Below are positions 17,552-23,849 of a stretch of 36,371 nucleotides of DNA, piece by piece; positions within the stretch are counted from its first letter, which is position 1, and each line of letters starts with the position of its first letter. The stretch lies in the NCBI GenBank assembly GCA_015064025.1, contig SVSZ01000010.1:1-36371 (forward strand), written 5' to 3'. The notes beneath the pieces are model-generated. The model had not been told where the DNA came from. It did no database searches and was given only the letters and a program-made list of their open reading frames with translations. This DNA comes from Oscillospiraceae bacterium. GTDB taxonomy: Bacteria > Bacillota > Clostridia > Oscillospirales > CAG-272. The translations under genes were made by a program, and so were the position numbers.

Positions 17552-18388
17552 CTATTTTGAAAACTCCCACATCAAAATGGATGCTGCAACCGCCGCATTG
17601 AAGGATTCGGCTCTCTCGCTCATCGGTATCACGACGGCGTGAGTGCACGCAGCCTTGACGCGTTCGGAAAGCCCATGACCCTCGTTGCCGATCACAACGC
17701 AGTCCCCCGTCTGTCTTTCAAACGCGCCGAGAACCGACGCCGAAGAATCCAGCGCCGCCGCAAAAACGCGTCTGCCGCTTTCCGCAAGCCCGCGGATCAC
17801 CTCGGCAAGATCGGAAACGCGGTCGATCCGCTGATTGAACAGAGTGCCCATGGAGGCACGCACCGCACGGGGATGATAAATATCCGCGCAATCCTCGCTT
17901 AAGATCATACGGTCGACCCCGAGTGCCGCCGCACTGCGGATCACGGCACCGATATTGGAGGGATCACGCACGGATTCGAGCAGAACGATCCGTTCATCCT
18001 TCATCTCCAAAAAATCCGCACTATAATATATTGTAACAATTTTTTGCAATTTGTCAATATATTTTGCAACAGTTATTACGCCTTCGGGCGATTTTTCTTC
18101 GGAAATCCGCTCAAAAACATCGTCCGAGACAACCAAAATGCGTTCTGCACGCTCAAAAGCGGAATCACCGAAGCGATCCTCCAATCTTTTTACAATGCAC
18201 TCAGAAGAACTCTCCCGAAGAAAAATGCATTTGATCCTTGTCCCGTTACCGATCGCCTCCTCCAGTAATTTGATCCCGTCAAAACGGAAAAGACGCGATG
18301 CCTCCCGTGCCCGACGGTCGGAAAGCTTACAAAGCTCAACGATATTTTTATTCTGCCTGGAGCGGATGACTTCCCCCTCAAAACGCAT
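17552..18388 (-). CDS. SpoU/TrmH-family RNA 2'-O-methyltransferase
   Basis: A SPOUT methyltransferase that probably methylates a ribose in 23S rRNA or tRNA with SAM; the exact target is unknown. The three SpoU motifs are clear: DPSNIGAVIRSAAALG, VIGNEGHGLSERV and IPMSERAESFNAAVAASILMWEF. An N-terminal substrate-binding domain (about residues 1-100) has the normal RNKNIVELCKLSDR-type opening. I chose ATG 18388 because GGAGGT lies 6 bases upstream; an ATG 24 bases earlier lacks this. The product is 278 residues. Between the two domains is an unusually AT-rich stretch (about 18020-18060) encoding an IDKLQKIVTIYYSADF segment, which also contains a promoter-like sequence. A gene of this type after rplT is known elsewhere in Firmicutes (compare ysgA next to pheS). 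Confidence 0.92.
   Translation of the reverse strand: MRFEGEVIRSRQNKNIVELCKLSDRRAREASRLFRFDGIKLLEEAIGNGTRIKCIFLRESSSECIVKRLEDRFGDSAFERAERILVVSDDVFERISEEKSPEGVITVAKYIDKLQKIVTIYYSADFLEMKDERIVLLESVRDPSNIGAVIRSAAALGVDRMILSEDCADIYHPRAVRASMGTLFNQRIDRVSDLAEVIRGLAESGRRVFAAALDSSASVLGAFERQTGDCVVIGNEGHGLSERVKAACTHAVVIPMSERAESFNAAVAASILMWEFSK
18030..18057 (-). promoter_or_regulatory. Candidate sigma-A promoter inside the SpoU methyltransferase gene
   Basis: Reading the - strand, TTGACA (18052-18057) and TACAAT (18030-18035) are separated by 16 bases, in an AT-rich patch in an otherwise balanced coding region. It points toward dprA, topA and the rest of the superoperon, about 500 bases before the dprA start. 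It could be a real internal promoter for the superoperon or a chance match produced by the AT-rich codons. Confidence 0.5.
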
Positions 18389-18410
18389 TTTTTCACCTCC
18401 GTACATCCTC

Positions 18411-18430
18411 AAAAAAAGCCCCGTTCGGGC
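18411..18430 (-). terminator. Weak second hairpin with U-run before the SpoU methyltransferase gene
   Basis: On the - strand GCCC, a short loop and GGGC form a small stem directly followed by seven T residues, close to the start of the SpoU gene. It could be a second weak terminator after the rplT terminator, or chance. Confidence 0.4.
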
Positions 18431-18454
18431 ATTCAGGATATTTTTTATTTACGA

Positions 18455-18542
18455 AAAAAGGGGGTGAGTCAAATGCGAAAAGCATTTGGTACTCACCCCC
18501 GTCGGCTTTTTCAGAGGGCTTCGCCGTTTGCCTCGGCCCCCT
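18455..18542 (-). terminator. Strong Rho-independent terminator after rplT
   Basis: GGGGGTGAGT (18460-18469) pairs with ACTCACCCCC (18491-18500), and CAAATGC (18470-18476) pairs with GCATTTG (18482-18488), with a 2-base bulge and a 5-base loop. On the - strand the stem is followed at once by TTTTTTCG. A smaller hairpin (18513-18519 with 18536-18542, one G-U pair) precedes it. Together they end the infC-rpmI-rplT transcript. Confidence 0.88.
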
Positions 18543-18556
18543 TTCAATTGTTAAAA

Positions 18557-18910
18557 TCAGAGTGCCGCCTTTGCCTGTGCGCAAAGAGCCGCGAAAGCTT
18601 CCTTATCGGAGATCGCGATCTCGGAGAGCATCTTACGGTTGAGGTCGATGCCCGCCTTCTTCAGACCGTGCATAAAGGTGGAGTAGTTCATACCGTTCAC
18701 CTTTGCCTGAGCGGAAATTCTGGTGATCCAGAGAGAACGGAAGTCTCTCTTCTTCATCTTTCTGCCTGCGAATGCATAGTTGCCGCTCTTCAGTACGGCC
18801 TGCTTCGCCATCTTGAAGTGCTTGGACTTTGCGCCCCAGTAACCCTTCGCTGCCTTCAGTGTAGCCTTTCTTCTCTTGCGCGTCATCAATGCGCCCTTAA
18901 CTCTTGCCAT
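18557..18910 (-). CDS. rplT: 50S ribosomal protein L20
   Basis: L20 binds 23S rRNA early in 50S assembly and in many bacteria represses its own operon. The 117-residue sequence is typical: [20 protein letters not shown], then [19 protein letters not shown] and the C-terminal domain with [21 protein letters not shown]. It is the last gene of infC-rpmI-rplT, 22 bases after rpmI, and is followed by a strong terminator. The very basic N-terminal half is the rRNA-binding extension. Confidence 0.98.
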   Translation of the reverse strand: MARVKGALMTRKRRKATLKAAKGYWGAKSKHFKMAKQAVLKSGNYAFAGRKMKKRDFRSLWITRISAQAKVNGMNYSTFMHGLKKAGIDLNRKMLSEIAISDKEAFAALCAQAKAAL

Positions 18911-18932
18911 TTTTCAATTCCTCCGTTTCTTC

Positions 18933-19127
18933 TTACTTCAGGACCAAAGTCTTCAGGTTGGTTGCAATCTTGCCGTTTACCATTGCGCTGGAACGCAGAT
19001 GGCGAAGGCGCTTTGCGCTCTTGTTGCCCGTGTTGTGGCGGTGAGAGCTGTGGAACATCTTGACCTTGCCGTTTGCAGTAACGGAAAATCTTTTAGCGGA
19101 AGCCTTATGTGTTTTGATCTTTCCCAT
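18933..19127 (-). CDS. rpmI: 50S ribosomal protein L35
   Basis: Small 64-residue basic ribosomal protein of the large subunit. The sequence MGKIKTHKASAKRFSVTANG, then KMFHSSHRHNTGNKSAKRLRHL matches the L35 family over its whole length. It lies between infC and rplT in the universal order. AGGAG lies just before the ATG. Confidence 0.98.
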   Translation of the reverse strand: MGKIKTHKASAKRFSVTANGKVKMFHSSHRHNTGNKSAKRLRHLRSSAMVNGKIATNLKTLVLK

Positions 19128-19206
19128 TTTTATAACTCCTTTTTCTATTCCCGATCGGTGTCGGTTTTGTTGTCGTACAGTTTCATCCGCATGCGTGCGG
19201 CGTGAA

Positions 19207-19737
19207 TCATTTCGCTTTGACAGGTGAAATCACCATGCTCATAAATCTGCCGTCCAGAACAGGCTTCTTATCGACCGTTCCCAGCTCGGAGCAGGCATTC
19301 TCAAACTTTTCAAGCACCTCGCGTCCGATATGCATGTGGCTCATTTCACGACCCTTGAACTTCATAACGACGCGAACCTTGTTTCCGTCGGTAAGGAAAC
19401 GGCGCGCATGGTTGACCTTCGTTTCAAAGTCGTGCGTATCAATGCGGCAGGACAGCTGGATCTCTTTAAGCTCGATGGTCTGCTGCTTCTTCTTCGCTTC
19501 CTTCTCGCGCTTGTCACGCTCGAAGCGGAATTTGCCGTAGTCCATCACCTTGCACACGGGCGGAACCGCCTGTGCGGACATCATCACAAGATCCATCCCT
19601 TGCTCATACGCGATCTCCAGTGCCTTCGCGGAGCTCATGATACCGAGCGTCTCGCCGTCCGCACCGATCAGGCGCACTTCCTTCGCAGTGATCTCCTCGT
19701 TGAGCAGGTTTTCTCTTTCTTTGTCTTTTGCGCTAAT
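19207..19737 (-). CDS. infC: Translation initiation factor IF-3, probable AUU start
   Basis: IF-3 keeps 30S subunits free and proofreads start-codon choice. A conventional reading would start at GTG 19675-19677 (VRLIGADGE), but that cuts off conserved residues. The frame continues upstream through LLNEEITAKEVRLIGADGE, the normal IF-3 N-terminus, to ATT at 19735-19737. No ATG, GTG or TTG lies between the in-frame TGA (19741-19743) and the GTG. GGAGG sits 9 bases before the ATT, so ATT fits as start, giving 176 residues. An AUU start is the known device for IF-3 autoregulation in enterobacteria, where IF-3 rejects non-standard starts on its own mRNA. The C-terminal domain is intact (KVRVVMKFKGREMSHMHIG). 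Confidence 0.94.
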   Translation of the reverse strand: MSAKDKERENLLNEEITAKEVRLIGADGETLGIMSSAKALEIAYEQGMDLVMMSAQAVPPVCKVMDYGKFRFERDKREKEAKKKQQTIELKEIQLSCRIDTHDFETKVNHARRFLTDGNKVRVVMKFKGREMSHMHIGREVLEKFENACSELGTVDKKPVLDGRFMSMVISPVKAK

Positions 19738-19744
19738 AGTTCAA

Positions 19745-19888
19745 CACCTCCAAGCAAAAAATAAGACCGTACAAAGAAACACTTCTCCGCACGGCACACC
19801 TGCCCCACACAAAAACGAGGCGACTGTTATTGACCTGACCGCGTGGCGGGTGGGTGAGAGCGGAGAGCTCTGCTTTGTTTTCTTTGGT
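19745..19888 (-). promoter_or_regulatory. infC leader with terminator-like hairpin (candidate L20-type attenuator)
   Basis: The transcript from the promoter at 19889-19917 would have a leader of about 145 bases before the ATT. Near its end a hairpin covers 19767-19794: on the - strand CCGTGC, GG, AGAA, a GTGT loop, TTCT, TT, GTACGG. The central GG/TT pairs are wobble pairs on this strand and mismatches on the other, supporting an RNA structure of the - strand. It is followed by a T-run (TCTTATTTTTT, through about 19755) and then by the infC ribosome binding site. L20-controlled attenuation of infC-rpmI-rplT is known in Firmicutes; whether this leader belongs to that class is inference. Confidence 0.6.
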
Positions 19889-19917
19889 ATTATACCACAC
19901 GTCTTCCCCTTTGTCAA
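19889..19917 (-). promoter_or_regulatory. Sigma-A promoter of infC-rpmI-rplT
   Basis: On the - strand TTGACA (19912-19917), a 17-base spacer and TATAAT (19889-19894): a perfect consensus match with ideal spacing, as expected for a strongly expressed ribosomal operon. Confidence 0.92.
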
Positions 19918-19954
19918 TAGTTTTTTTGATTTTTTTAAAAAAATATCGGGGTGC

Positions 19955-19997
19955 AAAAAAACATGAATACCGCGGATGCACTTCGGCATCCGCGGTA
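19955..19997 (-). terminator. Rho-independent terminator after the CDP-alcohol phosphatidyltransferase gene
   Basis: A perfect 12-bp stem: TACCGCGGATGC (19968-19979) with GCATCCGCGGTA (19986-19997), 6-base loop. On the - strand the sequence beyond is TTCATG then seven T residues. It lies just after the stop at 20007 and insulates the infC promoter. Confidence 0.88.
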
Positions 19998-20006
19998 ACA
20001 AGCTTA

Positions 20007-20555
20007 TTACCTCATTAAAAAAATCGTACGTGCATTCCCCTCATACCCGCTTCTGAAAATGTGGATCATCAATTCCTCAAGAGAGGCAAGTCCACCGATG
20101 GCACAGACCGTAAATGCCACGGGAACCGCAATAGGCGTCATGAGGAAAAAGGGATAAGCAAAGATAGCAAAGCCCGTCATCTTGTTCATATACGTATGTA
20201 TGGAAGCAAATCTGCGGTATTTTACAAACGCCACCGTATATGCCGCCGCACGCACAAGAAGCACCGCTGCCAGCACGATCCAGATCTGATAAGGAAGCAC
20301 CTCCCAAAGAGACGGAAAGATCTTGGCTAAAAGCACCGTATAAAAGAGCAGATCGGCAACGCTGTCAAGCTTTGCTCCGAAATCGCTCGTCAAATTCATT
20401 TTTCTGGCAATCAACCCGTCAAGCGCATCGGTCACACCTGTAAAAAGGTAGGTAATGAAAAAGAGGGAGGACAGCGATTCCGTAAAAAGAAGGAATGCGG
20501 TTCCGAAAATGCGCAGACACGTGATGCAATTGGGGAGATTTTTTTTGATGTTCAT
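20007..20555 (-). CDS. CDP-alcohol phosphatidyltransferase family membrane protein
   Basis: Integral membrane enzyme of the family that couples CDP-diacylglycerol (or a CDP-alcohol) to an alcohol, as in phosphatidylglycerophosphate synthesis. From ATG 20555 (GGAGG 5-6 bases upstream) the product is 182 residues with about five hydrophobic helices. The family signature is complete: D43, D46-G47, A50-R51, G60, D64 and D68, read from VTDALDGLIARKMNLTSDFG and AKLDSVAD. This fits PgsA or a cardiolipin/other phosphatidyltransferase; sequence alone does not decide the acceptor alcohol. It stands alone with its own promoter and terminator, away from the plsX cluster. Confidence 0.88.
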   Translation of the reverse strand: MNIKKNLPNCITCLRIFGTAFLLFTESLSSLFFITYLFTGVTDALDGLIARKMNLTSDFGAKLDSVADLLFYTVLLAKIFPSLWEVLPYQIWIVLAAVLLVRAAAYTVAFVKYRRFASIHTYMNKMTGFAIFAYPFFLMTPIAVPVAFTVCAIGGLASLEELMIHIFRSGYEGNARTIFLMR

Positions 20556-20611
20556 TTTTTCCTCCGCATAACACACAGACACGTTTTATAGAACTACAGC
20601 ATCGAACAATT

Positions 20612-20640
20612 ATTGTACCACAAAAATGTCGTTTTTGCAA
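20612..20640 (-). promoter_or_regulatory. Promoter of the CDP-alcohol phosphatidyltransferase gene
   Basis: On the - strand TTGCAA (20635-20640), a 17-base spacer and TACAAT (20612-20617), about 57 bases before the ATG. A good sigma-A match. Confidence 0.78.
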
Positions 20641-20674
20641 GAGATTTGTAAAAAAACGTCTATCCAAAGGCAAC

Positions 20675-20714
20675 AAAAAAAGCATCGCTCCTTCAAAGGA
20701 TACGATGCTTTTTT
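20675..20714. terminator. Bidirectional terminator after the sugar isomerase-like gene
   Basis: GCATCG (20682-20687) pairs with CGATGC (20703-20708), and TCCTT (20689-20693) with AAGGA (20696-20700). An A-run precedes and a T-run follows, so it can act on either strand. It serves the - strand gene ending at 20726. Confidence 0.82.
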
Positions 20715-20725
20715 CACAAAGAAAG

Positions 20726-21577
20726 TCACTGTACCGCATTCCACGCGGTCAAGCCGGGGGCGGGAGTGCCGAGCACCTCGGGTGCTCTTCCCTCAAACAG
20801 TGCATGTGCATTTTTGACAAAATCCTCGCAGTACAACGCCCTCGGACGCTTGATCGAGGCAGGCGCCTCAAGTTCAAGCTCATACATCCAGACGCCGTTA
20901 TAACCAACCTCGGAAAGAGCCTTCAGGACCGCGCTCCAATTCAGCTTTCCCTCTCCCGGGAGCCAATGGCGTTCGTTGAGAAAATCATAATCCGACACAT
21001 GTGTGGTGATGATACGGTTTCCAAGACGTGTGATAAAATCGGTGGCGCTCTCATCTCCCAGGAGATGATTGGTGTCAAAACAAACCGCAAGACCGTCGTC
21101 GACAGAGATCAGCTCGGCGATCTCCTCGGAGTTTCGTCCGAGGCAGGTGCGGGGCAGATCCTCGACTGCCAGCACACACCCGCACCGACGGGCATGGGCT
21201 GCAAGACGTGACAGACTCTGCTTAGATCTTTCCATACGATCCCTGCGCTCCCCGTCACCGATCGGCTCACCCGAAGGATGGATCACTATTCGCTCAATTC
21301 CGATATCCGAGGCGCGGCTGATCATTTCGGAAAGCTGCTCCACCGCACTTGCGGCAAGCTCCTTTTTTGAAATATCGTAAAGCTCAAAAACAAACGGGAG
21401 ATGAAAGGACCAGAGCTCCACCCCGCATGCACGCGCCGCATTCTTTGCCGCGCGATAATCGAAGGTGGGGTAAAGCTCTCCCGGGAGGCTGATTTCCGCT
21501 ACCTCGATCCCTGCCGTACGGTAGTCGGCAAACGTCGCCTCGCAGGGGGTTTTTGTAGAACGTCCGATTCTGTACAT
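20726..21577 (-). CDS. TIM-barrel sugar isomerase/epimerase-like protein
   Basis: Xylose-isomerase-like TIM-barrel protein (AP endonuclease 2 superfamily), which includes sugar and sugar-phosphate isomerases and epimerases. From ATG 21577 (GGGAG 7-8 bases upstream, clear of the preceding stop) it has 283 residues, the usual size. The metal ligands can be read from the strand ends: Glu in VLAVEDLPRT, Asp and His in AVCFDTNHLLGD, His and Asp in ITTHVSDYDF, and Glu in WMYELELE. An additional IVIHPSGEP strand is typical. It is the second gene of a two-gene operon with a nucleotidyltransferase-like gene, 13 bases apart, suggesting carbohydrate metabolism. The substrate is unknown. Confidence 0.85.
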   Translation of the reverse strand: MYRIGRSTKTPCEATFADYRTAGIEVAEISLPGELYPTFDYRAAKNAARACGVELWSFHLPFVFELYDISKKELAASAVEQLSEMISRASDIGIERIVIHPSGEPIGDGERRDRMERSKQSLSRLAAHARRCGCVLAVEDLPRTCLGRNSEEIAELISVDDGLAVCFDTNHLLGDESATDFITRLGNRIITTHVSDYDFLNERHWLPGEGKLNWSAVLKALSEVGYNGVWMYELELEAPASIKRPRALYCEDFVKNAHALFEGRAPEVLGTPAPGLTAWNAVQ

Positions 21578-21590
21578 AGTTATGCTCCCA

Positions 21591-22481
21591 TCAGAACAGC
21601 TTTTCGGGATACACACCTGCGTCGTGCAGCTCCTTCAGCTTTTCCATCACAAGCTCACGGTCAGCGGCGTATGTGATGCCAAACCACTTATCGGGAGAAT
21701 ACTTTGCCTCGACCGTAAGCTTCCCCGCCTCAAGGAACTCGCCCACCATGATAGGAAGCAGGCACTCTGCCTTGATGTTTCCTTCGGGAATGTTGTGCAA
21801 AAAGCTTTCAAAATACTCGTTCATATCGGAAAGAAGATCCTTATGGAAGCCCCACATATTCATGGAAACCATCGCATCAAAGGGCAATTCTCCCTTTTCG
21901 CTCAGGATCTCACGGTTTGCACCGTAATGGATCTCACCGGTTTCGCAAACGCCCGCAAGCTTACCGTCCACAAGTGTGCAGACGCCGCGCGTTACACCGC
22001 CGTTCTCGCTCATGGTGTTTCCGAGGATGTAGGGGACCATGGATGCCTCGCTTTGATCGTTCAGCTTCAAAAGCAGATCGTGCATAATGAAAAACGCCTC
22101 TCTGCCGTAGTAATCGTCCGCATTGACGGTTGCAAAGGGACCGCGAATCACGTCCTTGGCACAAAGCACCGCATGCACCGTTCCGAAGGGCTTTACGCGG
22201 TCCGCGGGACGGGTATACCATGCGGGAAGCGTGCTGTCGTCCTGCACCGCATAATCCACCTGCACGCGACCCTCAAGGCGCGCGCCGATCGTGCTTTTGA
22301 TCAGATCGACCATTTCCGCCTTCAAAATGAATACGATCTGCGTAAAGCCTGCGGCGATCGCATCGTGAATCGAATATTCCATCAGAATCTCATCGTGAGG
22401 ACCCACGTGGGAGATCTGCTTATTTCCGCCAAAGCGGCTGCCAAGCCCTGCTGCCAAAATTACAAGAGTTGTTTCCTTCAT
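21591..22481 (-). CDS. Sugar nucleotidyltransferase-like protein
   Basis: A Rossmann-like NTP-transferase that would activate a sugar phosphate with a nucleoside triphosphate. The 296 residues start with LVILAAGLGSRFGGNKQ, a variant of the LAAGxGxRxxxxxPK signature in which GGNKQ replaces the proline-lysine. The metal-binding Asp is in FATVNADDYYG, and VQDDSTLP and PFGTVHAVLCAKD form the nucleotide and sugar site. The C-terminus has no left-handed-helix acyltransferase repeats, so this is not a GlmU-type fusion. The neighbour downstream is a TIM-barrel isomerase. Product and sugar are not determined; the family is common but poorly characterised in gut Clostridia. Confidence 0.82.
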   Translation of the reverse strand: MKETTLVILAAGLGSRFGGNKQISHVGPHDEILMEYSIHDAIAAGFTQIVFILKAEMVDLIKSTIGARLEGRVQVDYAVQDDSTLPAWYTRPADRVKPFGTVHAVLCAKDVIRGPFATVNADDYYGREAFFIMHDLLLKLNDQSEASMVPYILGNTMSENGGVTRGVCTLVDGKLAGVCETGEIHYGANREILSEKGELPFDAMVSMNMWGFHKDLLSDMNEYFESFLHNIPEGNIKAECLLPIMVGEFLEAGKLTVEAKYSPDKWFGITYAADRELVMEKLKELHDAGVYPEKLF

Positions 22482-22516
22482 GATTGTATCATCCTTTCGC
22501 TGTTGAAGTTACTTAC

Positions 22517-22545
22517 AGTATACCACAACCGTTACGATTTGTAAA
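22517..22545 (-). promoter_or_regulatory. Promoter of the nucleotidyltransferase-isomerase operon
   Basis: On the - strand TTTACA (22540-22545), a 17-base spacer and TATACT (22517-22522), 36 bases before the ATG at 22481. AAAGGA serves as ribosome binding site. Confidence 0.8.
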
Positions 22546-22546
22546 G

Positions 22547-22590
22547 TAGAAAAGTTTTTTTAGAAAAGTTTTTTTGCAAGTTTTTTATAC
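22547..22590. repeat. Short tandem A/T-rich repeat between divergent promoters
   Basis: TAGAAAAGTTTTTT occurs twice back to back (22547-22560 and 22561-22574) followed by more T-runs. It separates the - strand promoter at 22517-22545 from the + strand promoter at 22598-22626. Its tracts of A and T could bend DNA or act as UP elements; no function is shown. Confidence 0.7.
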
Positions 22591-22597
22591 AAAGCTA

Positions 22598-22626
22598 TAG
22601 ACTTTTTTCCACGTTTCTGCTATACT
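22598..22626 (+). promoter_or_regulatory. Extended -10 promoter of the VanZ-like gene
   Basis: TGCTATACT (extended -10; hexamer 22621-22626) with a weaker -35 TAGACT (22598-22603), 17-base spacing. The extended TGn probably compensates for the -35. Confidence 0.68.
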
Positions 22627-22707
22627 CTTTATTGGTAAGTCTATCGGTAAGTGTTCTCAAAAGAGATGCACCGCCGCACACTCTGCATTTGGGAAAGGAG
22701 GAAAGGC

Positions 22708-23436
22708 ATGAAAAAAGCGCTTCGCTCGCAGCTTTCGATTTTCAAGCACGCGGAAGCATGGATCTGCACAGCCGCAATTTGCTTTCTCCTTCTCTTCGCC
22801 ATCCTTGAGGTGCGCCTTCACATGCGGGTAACGACGCTCCCACGCTCCGTGCTTTTGCGCATCATCCTGCTCACCCTCATCTGCCTTCTCTTCTACCTGT
22901 CGGGCATGCTCTATGCGGGGCGCACGGGAAATCGCCGCATTTATCGGCGACTTATCGTATTTTTCTTTTTCCTCTACCTTTACCTTCTCCTCAACGTAAC
23001 GCTGTTTGAAAAAGGCTTCGGTCGCGATGCACTCCTCGAAAACGGCGAAAATACAAGAGCGTATTATTTGCAAAATTTTGTAAACCTCATCCCCTTCCAC
23101 AGCATCGGTGAGGTATACATTATGGGACTTGCGCACGGCTACGTCTCCCCCTATTACGTTCTTCTCAATCTTTTCGGAAATCTTTGCGTCTTCATGCCCA
23201 TCTCCTTCTTTTTGCCCATGCTCTTCAAGGCGCAAAAAAAGTGGTATGTTTTTCTTCCTACACTGATCTTATCCGTGGTATGTGTGGAGCTCGTGCAGTT
23301 TTGCTTTATGGTAGGCTCCTGCGACGTCGACGACGTGATCCTGAACGTATCGGGCGCCCTCCTTCTCTATTTTCTCCTGCGCCTCCCCTCCCTCTCGGCT
23401 CTCTGTGAGCGCATCGGGGGTGTAAAATCCGAATGA
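22708..23436 (+). CDS. VanZ-like family membrane protein
   Basis: Membrane protein with about five hydrophobic helices and the VanZ-like domain. VanZ of enterococci gives low-level teicoplanin resistance; most homologues have unknown roles. The 242-residue product starts at ATG 22708, preceded by GGAGG at 6 bases; an upstream in-frame ATG lacks a site. Characteristic segments are NLIPFHSIGE, LLNLFGNLCVFMPISFFLP and VELVQFCFMVGSCDVDDVILN, where the final D-DD-ILN motif is the hallmark. The gene has its own promoter and terminator, so it is a single-gene unit. Confidence 0.85.
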   Translation: MKKALRSQLSIFKHAEAWICTAAICFLLLFAILEVRLHMRVTTLPRSVLLRIILLTLICLLFYLSGMLYAGRTGNRRIYRRLIVFFFFLYLYLLLNVTLFEKGFGRDALLENGENTRAYYLQNFVNLIPFHSIGEVYIMGLAHGYVSPYYVLLNLFGNLCVFMPISFFLPMLFKAQKKWYVFLPTLILSVVCVELVQFCFMVGSCDVDDVILNVSGALLLYFLLRLPSLSALCERIGGVKSE

Positions 23437-23442
23437 TGGCTT

Positions 23443-23484
23443 GCGGTTGTCTCATTTTTTGATTTGAGATAACCGCTTTTCTTC
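23443..23484 (+). terminator. Terminator after the VanZ-like gene
   Basis: A 12-bp stem with one G-U pair, GCGGTTGTCTCA (23443-23454) with TGAGATAACCGC (23465-23476), a 10-base loop and then TTTTCTTCTTTTTTT. Confidence 0.85.
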
Positions 23485-23510
23485 TTTTTTTATTTTTTTG
23501 CAAAAATCTC

Positions 23511-23539
23511 TTGCAAAAAGAAAAAAAGTGTGGTATACT
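23511..23539 (+). promoter_or_regulatory. Promoter of the T-box leader and pheST
   Basis: TTGCAA (23511-23516), 17-base spacer, TATACT (23534-23539). Transcription would begin near 23546, just before the T-box leader. Confidence 0.82.
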
Positions 23540-23545
23540 TCCATT

Positions 23546-23797
23546 CAGAATGCATTGATGAAGTCCGCCGTTTCGAATCACGGTATTTACAGAGAGCGCC
23601 GCACAGCTGAAAGCGGTGTATTACCCTCGGAACGCGCATTTCCCTTCGGAGCAGATCGGGCAAACGCGAAAGCCTGTAACCCGATACGGAAAGGCACCGT
23701 TATCCGCCTGTCAAAGTGTTGGCTTTGAGCCGAAAATTCGGGTGGTACCGCGGTGTGCATTTGCGCCTCGTCCTGATGATAGGACGGCGCTTTTTTT
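23546..23797 (+). ncRNA. T-box riboswitch, tRNA-Phe specific
   Basis: A T-box leader senses uncharged tRNA and lets transcription pass the terminator when the amino acid is scarce. The invariant T-box GGGTGGTACCGCGG lies near 23739-23752; its TGGT (23742-23745) would pair with the tRNA ACCA end. Stem I shows AGAGAG (23591-23596) and the GCTGAAAGCGG apical segment. The specifier codon reads TTC (23640-23642) in the context CATTTCCCTTCGGAGC, matching Phe and the downstream pheS-pheT. The terminator is GCGC plus CGTCCT pairing with AGGACG plus GCGC (23763-23790) followed by seven T residues. Confidence 0.95.
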
Positions 23798-23849
23798 GTT
23801 GCCCCGACCGTTGTATTTAAATTCCATTTCAGAAAGGAACGAACATAAA

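Noticed and set aside
23616-23849. N-terminal extension of PheS upstream of 23850
   Set aside because: It is the T-box leader read in frame; PheS homology begins at 23850.
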